A program made the position numbers and the translations under genes. Source: Pseudomonas viridiflava (lineage in GTDB: Bacteria > Pseudomonadota > Gammaproteobacteria > Pseudomonadales > Pseudomonadaceae). From it: 64,000 bases of DNA. Positions 17,509 to 25,853 of the stretch are shown here, in pieces. The stretch lies in the NCBI RefSeq assembly GCF_900585905.1, contig NZ_UTVH01000095.1, positions 62,001-126,000 on the forward strand. Reading direction: 5' to 3'. The notes below the pieces were generated by a model. The model saw only the letters and a program-made list of their open reading frames with translations, was not told the origin of the DNA and searched no databases. The stretch's first letter is position 1, and each line of letters opens with the position of its first letter.

Positions 17509-17901
17509 ATGGACGAAAAACAACGCTATGACGCGGGCATGCAGGTGCGCCGCGAGGTGCTGGGAGATGCTCATGTCGATAACAGTCTGAAGCAACTTAC
17601 CCCGTTCAACGAAGAGTTCCAGGAGATGATTACCCGTCATGCCTGGGGCGACATCTGGACCCGCCCCGGCCTGCCACGGCACACCCGTAGCCTGGTCACC
17701 CTCGCCATGCTGATCGGCATGAACCGCGAGGGCGAGTTGCGTCTGCACCTGAAGGCGGCGAAAAACAACGGCGTCAGTCGTGACGAGATCAAGGAAGTAC
17801 TGATGCAGAGCGCAATCTACTGCGGCATCCCGGCGGCCAATGCGACCTTTCACCTGGCGCAAGCCGTCTGGGAGGAAATAGACGCGCAGGAACAAGACTA
17901 G
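17509..17901 (+). CDS. pcaC: 4-carboxymuconolactone decarboxylase
   Basis: Small enzyme of 130 residues (AhpD/CMD family) that decarboxylates 4-carboxymuconolactone to 3-oxoadipate enol-lactone. The family core is complete: RREVLGDAHVD, FNEEFQEMITRHAWGDIWTRPGL, RSLVTLAMLIGMNREGELRLHLKAA and LMQSAIYCGIPAANATFHLA. GGAG precedes the ATG. It is the last gene of the pca cluster; pcaIJF, which finish the pathway, are not in this window. No clear terminator follows, only a GC-rich partial stem around 17910-17935. Confidence 0.95.
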   Translation: MDEKQRYDAGMQVRREVLGDAHVDNSLKQLTPFNEEFQEMITRHAWGDIWTRPGLPRHTRSLVTLAMLIGMNREGELRLHLKAAKNNGVSRDEIKEVLMQSAIYCGIPAANATFHLAQAVWEEIDAQEQD

Positions 17902-18029
17902 CAAACATGGGCCTGCCCACCCCTTGGGCTGGCCGAGCCTGACACTCAGGCCGCCACTGCGCTGGCGCCTTTCGTTCGATGACTCCTCATTCATATAGTC
18001 GCTTTGACCCCCACCGTGACAGTTAAACC

Positions 18030-18045
18030 CTAGTAGTTCTGCTAG
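18030..18045. promoter_or_regulatory. lux-box-like palindrome 1
   Basis: CTAGTAGTTCTGCTAG has the CT-N12-AG form of quorum-sensing LuxR sites. A possible -10 (TTTAAT, from 18069) follows about 24 nt downstream. The start codon of the 18212 gene is 166 nt further. The rest of the 310-bp gap from pcaC shows no gene. Confidence 0.7.
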
Positions 18046-18211
18046 TACCCGCTGCATCAGAGCAGGCGTTTAATAGTGGGTGCAAGGGCAGGACATTTCG
18101 GCTTTATAACGGGGTGCGCTTCAAGGTTGCAGCAGCTTCAACAGTGCCTGTCGTTCACCTCCTGCACGTCGCTGCCCAGGGTTGCTTATCGTTTACATGG
18201 AGAACGCGAAA

Positions 18212-20182
18212 ATGAGTGGATCGAAGCACATTTCTGCCGCTGAGCAGGCGCGCGAGACTTATCGGCAAAATCGAATTGAGCGAAGCCGCACAAGGAAATC
18301 AGCCTATGAACCTCCTTTACTAAAAAACGCGATACCGCCCATCGCTGGAGACGATAGAACACTTTGGCCTGAGGCAAATCGGGATACCGATTTGGAAGTG
18401 GCCATTCCTGCCCCACCGGAGCTACCTACGGAAGGTGACGAGCTCAATTTGTTCGTTACAGGCATACGGGTTGAATCTCGTGAAATTCGAAATCCCAGCG
18501 ACCCTGAAGAGCGCAACTTCACTGTTGCGGCCGACACGTTCGGAGATCAAGCGAGCTATGACATTCATTACAGCTTTAAGAGCATCCTCGACGGGAACGA
18601 AATCCATTCCGAGCCAGCATTGTTGACTGTTGACCGAGTGCCGCCGAATGAGGGTAGGCCTGTTACAACACTCTTGTTGCCAGAGGACATTGTTGATAAC
18701 GAACTACGACGTGATTACCTGGAATCGCATGAAACGTTGGATATAACAGTGCCGCGCTCCAGCGATATGATTGCCGGTGACACCATCTATGTGTTTTGGG
18801 GGCGGATAAAAGCCATCCCCGATGGGCCTACGGCGATCAAAGTCGTCAGCGAAGAGGATGTAGCGAATACAGGTTCACTGGTTCTCAGCATTGATTCTGC
18901 GGATATCGAGAGGCTGCCGCAAGATGAAATCGGGATTAGCTATCGCTACGTAGACCGCAGCGGCAATCTGGGTCAGATGTCAATGCCGGTCGAGCTCTAC
19001 GTTGACCTTGATCCACTGCCTTCAGGTCTGGAGGATCCTGTGGTGCCGTTGGCGGGGGATGGCTTGATCGATCGCGCTGATGCCCAAGAAGGCGTAACCG
19101 TCGTGATCCCTGGGTATGTCAATTTCAAACTCGAAGACAGGATTCAGGTCACCTGGGAAGATGAGCTGATTGAGCCATTCCCGGTCACCGAGCTCCCCAT
19201 GGATATCCCTATCACCTGGTCAGCGCTTTCTGCCGGAGGAGATCACACAGCGCGGGACTTTAAAGTCAAGTACAGCGTTTTGCGTAAAAAATTTCGTGCT
19301 GACTCGGCCGAAATCGACGTCAGCGTGGACTTCACCGTCGCCGGGATTGATCCGCCCCCGGAGAATCCAGGCCCTGTCAACCCGTACCTGCCTCGGGTTG
19401 TCATCAAGAGTCGCGAAGGTTCGCCTGAAGACAACGTGCTCGGGGAGGCTGATAAAAACATGGATGCCCGGGCTGAAATCCCTTCTAACCCTGCTGTGCG
19501 CGGAGATAAGCTGCGACTCTACTGGGGGGCGGTTGAGTCTTTTGTTGATGAAGTTGAGATCTCAGACGAGGAGGCGGGAGATCCCATTACGTTCAACGTA
19601 CCCTGGGCCAAAATCGTCGAAGGCGGCTACAGCGACAAACTACCCGTTTATTACAGCACGTGGAATAACGTGAACGAACAGGAGTCGGAAAGGACGTCAG
19701 TCGATGTTCGAATTATCGACATCGTCGGTCTTAACGAGGTGGAATTTCCTGACCGGTGGCGCGGAGGAAAGCCCGATGCGATTCCGATGATCAATTGTTG
19801 TTCGCTGCCGTGGAACGGTGTGAGGTTCCGGGTGTTGCCTGATCCTGACAACTTCTCGGATGGCGACACGCTCGATATACAATGGCAAGGCTACTCGGAC
19901 ATCGATTTCAAAAATCCAATATCAGGATCCGACTACAGCTTTGAAACCATCACGCTCGACGATGAAAAGATCAAAGAAGGTTTCGAAAAAACGGTGCCCT
20001 ATGACGATTACGTTGAGCCTATCTTATTTGGCAGCGCCATTGTTACCTGCACATTGACAAAGAGTGCAAGCGGACAGTCAGGCTCCAGTGCAACGCAGGT
20101 CAGGGTGTCAAGGAGGGGCGCTGGAGCTGTGTATTGCACTATTGACTCAGAGTTGAGCTGCCCTCCCTCCGGCAGACGGTAG
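18212..20182 (+). CDS. Large Ig-like multidomain protein, unknown function (copy 1)
   Basis: Protein of 656 residues with no signal peptide or membrane segment. It is built from about five repeats of roughly 110 residues, each with a beta-strand motif of the form GD-x-hydrophobic-x-hydrophobic-x-W: EGDELNLFVTG, AGDTIYVFWG, LEDRIQVTWED, RGDKLRLYWG and DGDTLDIQWQG. Short Pro-rich linkers join them (VAGIDPPPENPGPVNPYLPRV). This suggests a string of Ig-like beta-sandwiches. It is related by motif and layout to the products of 23184 and 35510, and all three genes have a lux-box-like site upstream. ATG 18212 follows GGAG; an ATG at 18197 is possible. GC content is lower than in the pca genes. Function is unknown; surface or secreted adhesin-like use is a guess. 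Confidence 0.75.
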   Translation: MSGSKHISAAEQARETYRQNRIERSRTRKSAYEPPLLKNAIPPIAGDDRTLWPEANRDTDLEVAIPAPPELPTEGDELNLFVTGIRVESREIRNPSDPEERNFTVAADTFGDQASYDIHYSFKSILDGNEIHSEPALLTVDRVPPNEGRPVTTLLLPEDIVDNELRRDYLESHETLDITVPRSSDMIAGDTIYVFWGRIKAIPDGPTAIKVVSEEDVANTGSLVLSIDSADIERLPQDEIGISYRYVDRSGNLGQMSMPVELYVDLDPLPSGLEDPVVPLAGDGLIDRADAQEGVTVVIPGYVNFKLEDRIQVTWEDELIEPFPVTELPMDIPITWSALSAGGDHTARDFKVKYSVLRKKFRADSAEIDVSVDFTVAGIDPPPENPGPVNPYLPRVVIKSREGSPEDNVLGEADKNMDARAEIPSNPAVRGDKLRLYWGAVESFVDEVEISDEEAGDPITFNVPWAKIVEGGYSDKLPVYYSTWNNVNEQESERTSVDVRIIDIVGLNEVEFPDRWRGGKPDAIPMINCCSLPWNGVRFRVLPDPDNFSDGDTLDIQWQGYSDIDFKNPISGSDYSFETITLDDEKIKEGFEKTVPYDDYVEPILFGSAIVTCTLTKSASGQSGSSATQVRVSRRGAGAVYCTIDSELSCPPSGRR

Positions 20183-20340
20183 CGTCATGGCTTGGTGGGT
20201 TTCAACACTCGCCTCTCTCCTTCTAAGCGTTAGCGCACAACGCCTACTCAGGAATAAGCCAGGCATGTTCTTATCGCCGCTTGGCTGTTCCTGACGCGGT
20301 TGAATTCCCATGGCCTAAAGTGGGTGGGCTGGTCTTGCCA

Positions 20341-20375
20341 GTAGGAACTTTCCTACAGTCCTATGGGAATGTTCC
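20341..20375. promoter_or_regulatory. Paired palindromes upstream of autotransporter
   Basis: GTAGGAA-CT-TTCCTAC (20341-20356) is a perfect palindrome. A second one, GGAA-TG-TTCC (20366-20375), is centred 22 bp further, about two helical turns. They lie about 115-150 bp before the autotransporter start, in a 309-bp gap with no gene. The layout suggests a cooperative operator, perhaps for a NarL/FixJ-type response regulator. Confidence 0.5.
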
Positions 20376-20491
20376 TGCATGATTTCCGGAGTCAAGTCTG
20401 TAGTCTGCGCATCCGCCATTCACTGAAGGCCGTATTCGGACAGTCCAGCTTGAATTTTCCGACACGGCGTTGAGACTAAAGGAAGCCTGTC

Positions 20492-22996
20492 ATGGCCCGT
20501 TCTGCCCTATTTAAGCTGCGCCCACTGGTTATTGCAGCCAGATGGACTTCATTACTGCCTTTGCTGTTTGTCAGCCATCACGTGCTTGGGGCGATTATTA
20601 CGGTTGATAACGTGACAATGGAAATTGATGGGTCAAACCCCGCCAACGATTACAATGTTATTAACAATGGCACGCTAAACGTCAATGGAGGCACTCAGCA
20701 TCAACGCATGGCGGCCAGTGGGGCCTCGATTAATATTTCGCCCGATTCTTCTATCAAGGCAGTAGATGTCAGGGAAGGCTCAGCTATCACCATGAGGGGC
20801 GCAACTATCCGTGAAGGGCTGGTCATCAATAACAGCACGGGCACCCTTTCTGGTAGTACCTTGATCGGCGCAAACAACGGCCTGACGCTCAACAGGATTA
20901 CATCCGAGACCACAGGCTCTTCGGCCACGCTCACCGACAGCACCAGCACCGGTGGGGTTACGGGGGCGTTGGTCACGCATTTCAGCGAGCTGAACCTGCT
21001 GCGTTCAGAGTTGACGGGCACTGGCCCAACCGGAGTCGGCCTGCGCCTTGCGGGGCAGGCCCGGGCCGTTGACAGCCGTTTGACGGGAGCCGTAAACGGT
21101 GTCTGGATAAGTTCGGAGGCGGCCTATTCCGGCGCTTCCCTGACACTGGATGGCACCCATGTCGTCGGGCAAACCGGCGCGGCCCTTTCATTCCGGCAGG
21201 CAAGCCCGAGCGCTCTGCCGGTGGAGGGCGTAGTTGACGTCAACAATGGCTCTACGCTGATCGGCGGCAATGGCGTTATCCTGGAGGTCCTGGACCAGTC
21301 CAAGGCCACCGTTAACGTCAATAACAGCAGCTTGTCCGGCAATGTGCTGATGGCGGGGGGCAGCACGACAAATCTGAATTTCGCCCAAGCCAGCCTGACC
21401 GGCGATTTACAGCTTGAGGGCGGCAGTCGCGCAGACCTCAAATTTGCGGACAGCATCCTGACGGGTAACCTGCAAGCCGTCGATAGCAGCACGGCCACGC
21501 TGGACCTTGCGCGCGCCAATATGGCGGGCAATGTCAATGTCGACGCCACCAGCAGCGCCGATCTGAGCCTGGACCAAAGCGTCATGACAGGTGATCTGAT
21601 CGCCGAGGCAGGCGGTATTGCCAACCTGACGCTGGGTAACGGCTCGCTGTTCACCGGCCGCCTGGAGAACACCCAAAGCGTTGCAATCAACACCGGCTCG
21701 CAGTGGGTCATGGTCGATAACGCCAGTCTCAATGATTTGTCGATGAACAATGGATTTATCAAACTGGGCGATGCCGCCTCGTTTTATACGCTGTCGATGG
21801 CCAGCCTGTCGGGCAGTGGCACCTTTGTCATGGATGTGGATTTTGGCGGCGCGCAAACAGACTTCATCGACATTACCGGCAGCGCCACCGGCAGCCATTC
21901 CTTGCTGATCGGCAGCACGGGCACCGACCCTGTCGACGACACCAGCCTGCATGTTGTGCATGCTGGCGCTGGCGATGCTGATTTTTCCCTGGTAGGCGGG
22001 GCAGTGGATCTGGGCACCTGGTCTTATGATCTGGTCAAGCAGGGCGCCAATGACTGGTACCTGGACGCCTCCACGCGCAGAGTAGGGCCCGCCCCGCAGA
22101 CCATCATTGCCTTGTTCAACACTGCACCAACCGTCTGGTATGGGGAATTGACAACCTTGCGCACGCGCATGGGTGAACTGCGCACTAACGGTGGTCGGTC
22201 CGGCGGCTGGATGCGCAGCTACGGCAACAAGTTCAACGTGGCCAATGCGTCGGGCTTTGGTTATAAGCAGCAACAGCAGGGCGTAACACTTGGTGCCGAC
22301 GGTAAATTGCCAATTGGCGACGGCCAGTGGCTCGCAGGTGTCATGGCTGGCCAGAGTAAATCCGATCTCAATCTGGATCGCGGCGCCAATGGCAACGTCG
22401 AGAGCTACTATGTGGGCGCTTACAGCACCTGGCTGGACAGCGACACCGGTTACTACTTTGATGGCGTGCTCAAGTTCAACCGCTTCAAGAACACTGCCAA
22501 GGTCAACTTGAGCGACGGCACTCGCACCAAAGGCAATTACCACAATTCTGGCGTCGGCGCATCCGTGGAGTTCGGCCGTCATATCAAACTGGACGATAAC
22601 TACTTCGTCGAACCTTATACCCAGCTGGCAGGCGTCATTATCGAAGGCAAGGATTACCAATTGGACAACAGCATGCGCGCCGAGGGTGATCGTACCCGCT
22701 CACTGTCAGGCAAGGTGGGTGCCACGGTCGGCCGCCGCTTTGACCTGGGTGAAGGGCGTACCGTGCAGCCTTATCTGCGAGCGGCCGTGGCCCATGAGTT
22801 TGTGAAGAACAATGAAGTGGCGGTTAACAATAACGTGTTCAACAACGACTTGTCCGGATCCCGAGGTGAGTTGGGTACAGGGATCGCTGTGGCGCTGTCT
22901 GACGCCGTGGAGCTGCACGCCGATTTTGAATACAGTAACGGCGACAAAATCGAACAGCCGTGGGGAGCGAATGTAGGGCTGCGCTATAACTGGTAA
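20492..22996 (+). CDS. Type Va autotransporter, pertactin-like passenger
   Basis: Outer-membrane protein of 834 residues. A signal peptide (residues 1-33, ending HHVLGA) leads to a passenger of about 500 residues rich in short repeats such as S.L.G.L....G..T.L, consistent with a right-handed beta-helix of the pertactin type. A C-terminal autotransporter barrel of about 270 residues follows: GGWMRSYGNKFNVANASGFGYKQ, FDGVLKFNRFKN, and the end WGANVGLRYNW with the usual aromatic terminus. The passenger is probably displayed on or shed from the surface; its target is unknown. AAGGAAG precedes the ATG. A terminator follows. It lies between two Ig-like genes that carry lux boxes, but its own upstream palindromes are of a different type. 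Confidence 0.9.
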   Translation: MARSALFKLRPLVIAARWTSLLPLLFVSHHVLGAIITVDNVTMEIDGSNPANDYNVINNGTLNVNGGTQHQRMAASGASINISPDSSIKAVDVREGSAITMRGATIREGLVINNSTGTLSGSTLIGANNGLTLNRITSETTGSSATLTDSTSTGGVTGALVTHFSELNLLRSELTGTGPTGVGLRLAGQARAVDSRLTGAVNGVWISSEAAYSGASLTLDGTHVVGQTGAALSFRQASPSALPVEGVVDVNNGSTLIGGNGVILEVLDQSKATVNVNNSSLSGNVLMAGGSTTNLNFAQASLTGDLQLEGGSRADLKFADSILTGNLQAVDSSTATLDLARANMAGNVNVDATSSADLSLDQSVMTGDLIAEAGGIANLTLGNGSLFTGRLENTQSVAINTGSQWVMVDNASLNDLSMNNGFIKLGDAASFYTLSMASLSGSGTFVMDVDFGGAQTDFIDITGSATGSHSLLIGSTGTDPVDDTSLHVVHAGAGDADFSLVGGAVDLGTWSYDLVKQGANDWYLDASTRRVGPAPQTIIALFNTAPTVWYGELTTLRTRMGELRTNGGRSGGWMRSYGNKFNVANASGFGYKQQQQGVTLGADGKLPIGDGQWLAGVMAGQSKSDLNLDRGANGNVESYYVGAYSTWLDSDTGYYFDGVLKFNRFKNTAKVNLSDGTRTKGNYHNSGVGASVEFGRHIKLDDNYFVEPYTQLAGVIIEGKDYQLDNSMRAEGDRTRSLSGKVGATVGRRFDLGEGRTVQPYLRAAVAHEFVKNNEVAVNNNVFNNDLSGSRGELGTGIAVALSDAVELHADFEYSNGDKIEQPWGANVGLRYNW

Positions 22997-23020
22997 GGGC
23001 CTGATGGAATATCGTTTGAA

Positions 23021-23049
23021 AAGGGAAGTCTGATGACTTCCCTTTTTTT
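23021..23049 (+). terminator. Intrinsic terminator after autotransporter
   Basis: The stem AAGGGAAGTC / GACTTCCCTT has a 4-nt loop and is followed by a run of seven T. Confidence 0.92.
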
Positions 23050-23077
23050 ATAGGGGGTATTGGAACACGGCTGTCAA

Positions 23078-23093
23078 CTAGCAGAACTACCAG
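23078..23093. promoter_or_regulatory. lux-box-like palindrome 2
   Basis: CTAGCAGAACTACCAG is the reverse complement of box 1 with one change (CTGGTAGTTCTGCTAG). A possible -10 (TACTAT, 23118-23123) lies 25 nt downstream and the start codon of the 23184 gene is 90 nt from the box. It follows immediately after the autotransporter terminator. Confidence 0.7.
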
Positions 23094-23183
23094 TACCTGA
23101 GCCGCTGTTACAGGTTCTACTATGGATATTCCCCACAGCTGATGACCTACTGGGCAGTGTCAGCAGGATTCAAGGAGAATTCC

Positions 23184-24629
23184 ATGAGCCGCTCTTCCCG
23201 TTCAGAAGTAAATGCCAACCTTCCCAAGCCCATGGTAGAGGCTTTGCTCGATGATGATCCGCAGTGGGACGAGCAAGGCTTGCTCCCGCGTGACAAGGCT
23301 GCTGCGGATCTGGCCTTCGAAGTGCCAGCCTGGGATTATGAGCCATCGCCGGGTGGCTTCACGGCGCTTGAGTTGTATTGGGATGGTAGTGAGTTCGATC
23401 GCAAAGCGTGGGATGAGAGTGTCCCGACGTTGCCGCCAGGCGATCTGCGGTCAGTCGTTCCAAGTGAAAAGTTGACGCCAGGAATTCATCAGCTCTACTA
23501 CATTGTGCAACAGACGGAAGGTAATCGGACCCAATCGGCACCACAGCCGGTGACCGTGGACCTGACGCCTCCTGCCCTCGGAGCCCAAAACGGTCCTTTG
23601 CAATTTCCTGTGAAGGCGGTAACCGCACGCTACCTGAAGGACAACGGCGACCAGATAGAGGGTCAGATGCCGTCCTACGTCGGCGGCAAGCCGGGGGATG
23701 TAGTGACCTGGTACTGGAGCGATGACGCGTTCGAGTTCGGTAATGCCGATATTGTTTCGACAAAGACGCTTTCTCGAGAAGAGATCGGTAAGCCGGTGGT
23801 CCTGACCTTTAGTGGAGATATGATCCGGGCGCGTGGCGACGGCGAGCGTTTTGCGTTTTACTCGATAGCGGATCGCGCAGGTAATCTCAGTCCGGAGTCC
23901 CGGCCGGTGCAACTGCAAGTCTCGGCGCAGCCTGTGCCACGGGTATTTCAGGCACCGAAAATCAAGGAAGCAACAGGCGGTGCGAGATCCGGCACCCTGA
24001 ACCCTGGCAACGCGATTGGCGGAGCCACGGTGGTCATCCTTCCCGAAGCGCCCATTGAGCCAGATGACCAGGTCTTCGTGCAGTGGGCCGAGCGCGATAG
24101 TATGGGGTCGTATCGCATCCAGGCTTCTGCAGCGCCTGGGGAAACCCGAATCCCTGGCTCGTGCATCGCCCCGCATCTGGGCAAGTCCATCAAGGTGCAT
24201 TACGAGGTATTCGAAAGCGGTGCCGATCAACCGCACACCTCAAGCCAGTACACCTTGACGGTCTCGCCGATAGCGGGCTTCCCGACCCCCCAGTGCGACA
24301 AAGTTGCCAATGGTCAGCTGAACCTGGCGGCCGTCACCGACTTCGCCCACTTCACCCTCGAAAGCTGGTCGTTCATGGGCACCGACCAGTTCATTAACCT
24401 GGAGGTGCGGGGAGTCGACAACAGTAATGCAGGTATTACGGTGACCGTGCTGTCCGAGTACCCGGTGCCGCAAGTTGCCGATCGGATTAGTGCAGGGCGT
24501 ATATCCAAAGCCGACTTACAACGCTTCAAGCTCAACGAAGGTCTGGTTGTTCGGGGCCAGGTGAGCTTCGACGGCAAGCTCACCTGGTTTAATTTCTCTG
24601 ACTTGAAGCCGACACTGGTCGACCGCTAG
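23184..24629 (+). CDS. Ig-like multidomain protein, unknown function (copy 2)
   Basis: Protein of 481 residues without signal peptide. It has about three Ig-like repeats marked by strands such as TALELYWDGS, GDVVTWYWSDD and PDDQVFVQWAER. A distinct C-terminal domain (about residues 370-481: NGQLNLAAVTDFAHFTLESW, then SFMGTDQFINLEVRGV, then RISKADLQRFKLNEGLVVRGQVSFDG) recurs in the 35510 product. AAGGAG precedes the ATG. Its own promoter with lux box 2 lies 90 bp upstream, and it is convergent with the fimbrial operon. It is not recognised as a named family; it is a paralogue in layout of the 18212 and 35510 products. Confidence 0.75.
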   Translation: MSRSSRSEVNANLPKPMVEALLDDDPQWDEQGLLPRDKAAADLAFEVPAWDYEPSPGGFTALELYWDGSEFDRKAWDESVPTLPPGDLRSVVPSEKLTPGIHQLYYIVQQTEGNRTQSAPQPVTVDLTPPALGAQNGPLQFPVKAVTARYLKDNGDQIEGQMPSYVGGKPGDVVTWYWSDDAFEFGNADIVSTKTLSREEIGKPVVLTFSGDMIRARGDGERFAFYSIADRAGNLSPESRPVQLQVSAQPVPRVFQAPKIKEATGGARSGTLNPGNAIGGATVVILPEAPIEPDDQVFVQWAERDSMGSYRIQASAAPGETRIPGSCIAPHLGKSIKVHYEVFESGADQPHTSSQYTLTVSPIAGFPTPQCDKVANGQLNLAAVTDFAHFTLESWSFMGTDQFINLEVRGVDNSNAGITVTVLSEYPVPQVADRISAGRISKADLQRFKLNEGLVVRGQVSFDGKLTWFNFSDLKPTLVDR

Positions 24630-24686
24630 CGATGAACAGATGCGGATCAAGCCCTGGTGCCCTTAGGCGCGGTCCGCCATGACGCG

Positions 24687-25802
24687 CTATTTATAGGTCA
24701 CGGTAAAACTCAGAGCACCCTTGGCGCTGCCGGCACGAACTTCGCTGTTGGCGCCGGTCTGGTAGAACCTGGCGTGGAAATTGAGCACGGTGTTGCCCGG
24801 GGTGATGGCGACCAGGGGAACCTCTGCTTGCAGTTCCACGGGCGTTGCGCCGTCGGCCTTGAGGATTTGAATGCCTACCCCCTGGGCATCAGAGTCGCTG
24901 GTCAGACTGAACACGCCGCTGCTGGTCGGTGCTATTGGCACAGAGCCTTTGACGCCATCCAGCTGAATATTCGCCATCGCCACGAAGCCCGGCGTAACGG
25001 TATCGGTTTCGCAGTTACTCAGGGTGATGCTGAAAGGCACGGCGGCGGTGGTAAAACCGGGACCGGTAAAGTCCGCACTTTCCCACTCGCCCAACTGCAC
25101 TGGATCGGCGCTGACCGGATTGCCGCCCACCGTGCATTGGGCGGCGATGACCGTGCCGGTCAGCCCGTAGCTCAGTACCCGCCCCAGCATTGAGACACTG
25201 CCGGAGAACAGCTCGCTGCCATCGAGCAGCTGTGGTCCTGCGGCGATAGGGCCGGTTTTGATCAGTGTGATATTGCTGGCCATGGAGCCGAATGTAAGGG
25301 GGCTCGCCATCGGCATGCCGTTGGTGAAAGCCTGGAATGGCACTGTGGGCTGGCCGCCCACGGGGTGGAATGAGTTGGAGGCCCCGCCCCTGAAAGGTGC
25401 TCCCTGCCTGATCCGTACGCCGACTCCCGGAATGTTGGTTTGCAACACCTTGCCGGTCAGGTCTTCGCCGTCGACCGGATCCAGAGCGCCTGGGAATAAT
25501 GGCACGCTGGGTCGGGTATTCCACTCATGTACCGTCCCGTCCCAGCTATTGCAGTGAAGCACCAGCTTGGCAGGGTCTGGGGTGAACTTCGATTCATTGA
25601 TAGCGCCTATGGCACTGCCGACCCTGGCGTCCCTCGGGATATACAACGTGCCGATATCAACACTGAACGTCTTGATGCCGGGCGTCGTGGACCAATAGCA
25701 TTCATTTTGCGGGTCATCGTCAGGAGCGGCAGCGGCCGATGCGCTCTGGCAGGTTGCGATGACGAGCAGGCAGCGGGTGAGAACGTCCAGGGATTTATGC
25801 AT
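24687..25802 (-). CDS. Fimbrial tip adhesin of chaperone-usher operon
   Basis: Protein of 371 residues with a signal peptide (cleavage near SASAAAA). Its two-domain layout is typical of FimH/MrkD-like adhesins. The N-terminal receptor-binding part (to about residue 190) contains CYWSTTPG and LVLHCNSWDG. The C-terminal pilin domain has QCTVGG, ITLSNCETDTVTPGFVAMANIQLDG, GVGIQILKADGATPVELQ and the final NFHARFYQTG..., ending in SFTVTYK. It is the last gene of the fimbrial operon, 51 bp after the usher. ATG 25802 is preceded by GAGGA; an in-frame TTG at 25817 overlaps that site and is rejected. The ligand is unknown. Confidence 0.85.
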   Translation of the reverse strand: MHKSLDVLTRCLLVIATCQSASAAAAPDDDPQNECYWSTTPGIKTFSVDIGTLYIPRDARVGSAIGAINESKFTPDPAKLVLHCNSWDGTVHEWNTRPSVPLFPGALDPVDGEDLTGKVLQTNIPGVGVRIRQGAPFRGGASNSFHPVGGQPTVPFQAFTNGMPMASPLTFGSMASNITLIKTGPIAAGPQLLDGSELFSGSVSMLGRVLSYGLTGTVIAAQCTVGGNPVSADPVQLGEWESADFTGPGFTTAAVPFSITLSNCETDTVTPGFVAMANIQLDGVKGSVPIAPTSSGVFSLTSDSDAQGVGIQILKADGATPVELQAEVPLVAITPGNTVLNFHARFYQTGANSEVRAGSAKGALSFTVTYK

Positions 25803-25853
25803 GCTGATTGTCCTCAATGAGCGGTTTCCGGAGCAGGGGGGTTGGTGGGCAAA

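Noticed and set aside
20341..20356. GTAGGAACTTTCCTAC as a fifth lux box
   Set aside because: It lacks the CTAG half-sites and CT-N12-AG form shared by the other four.
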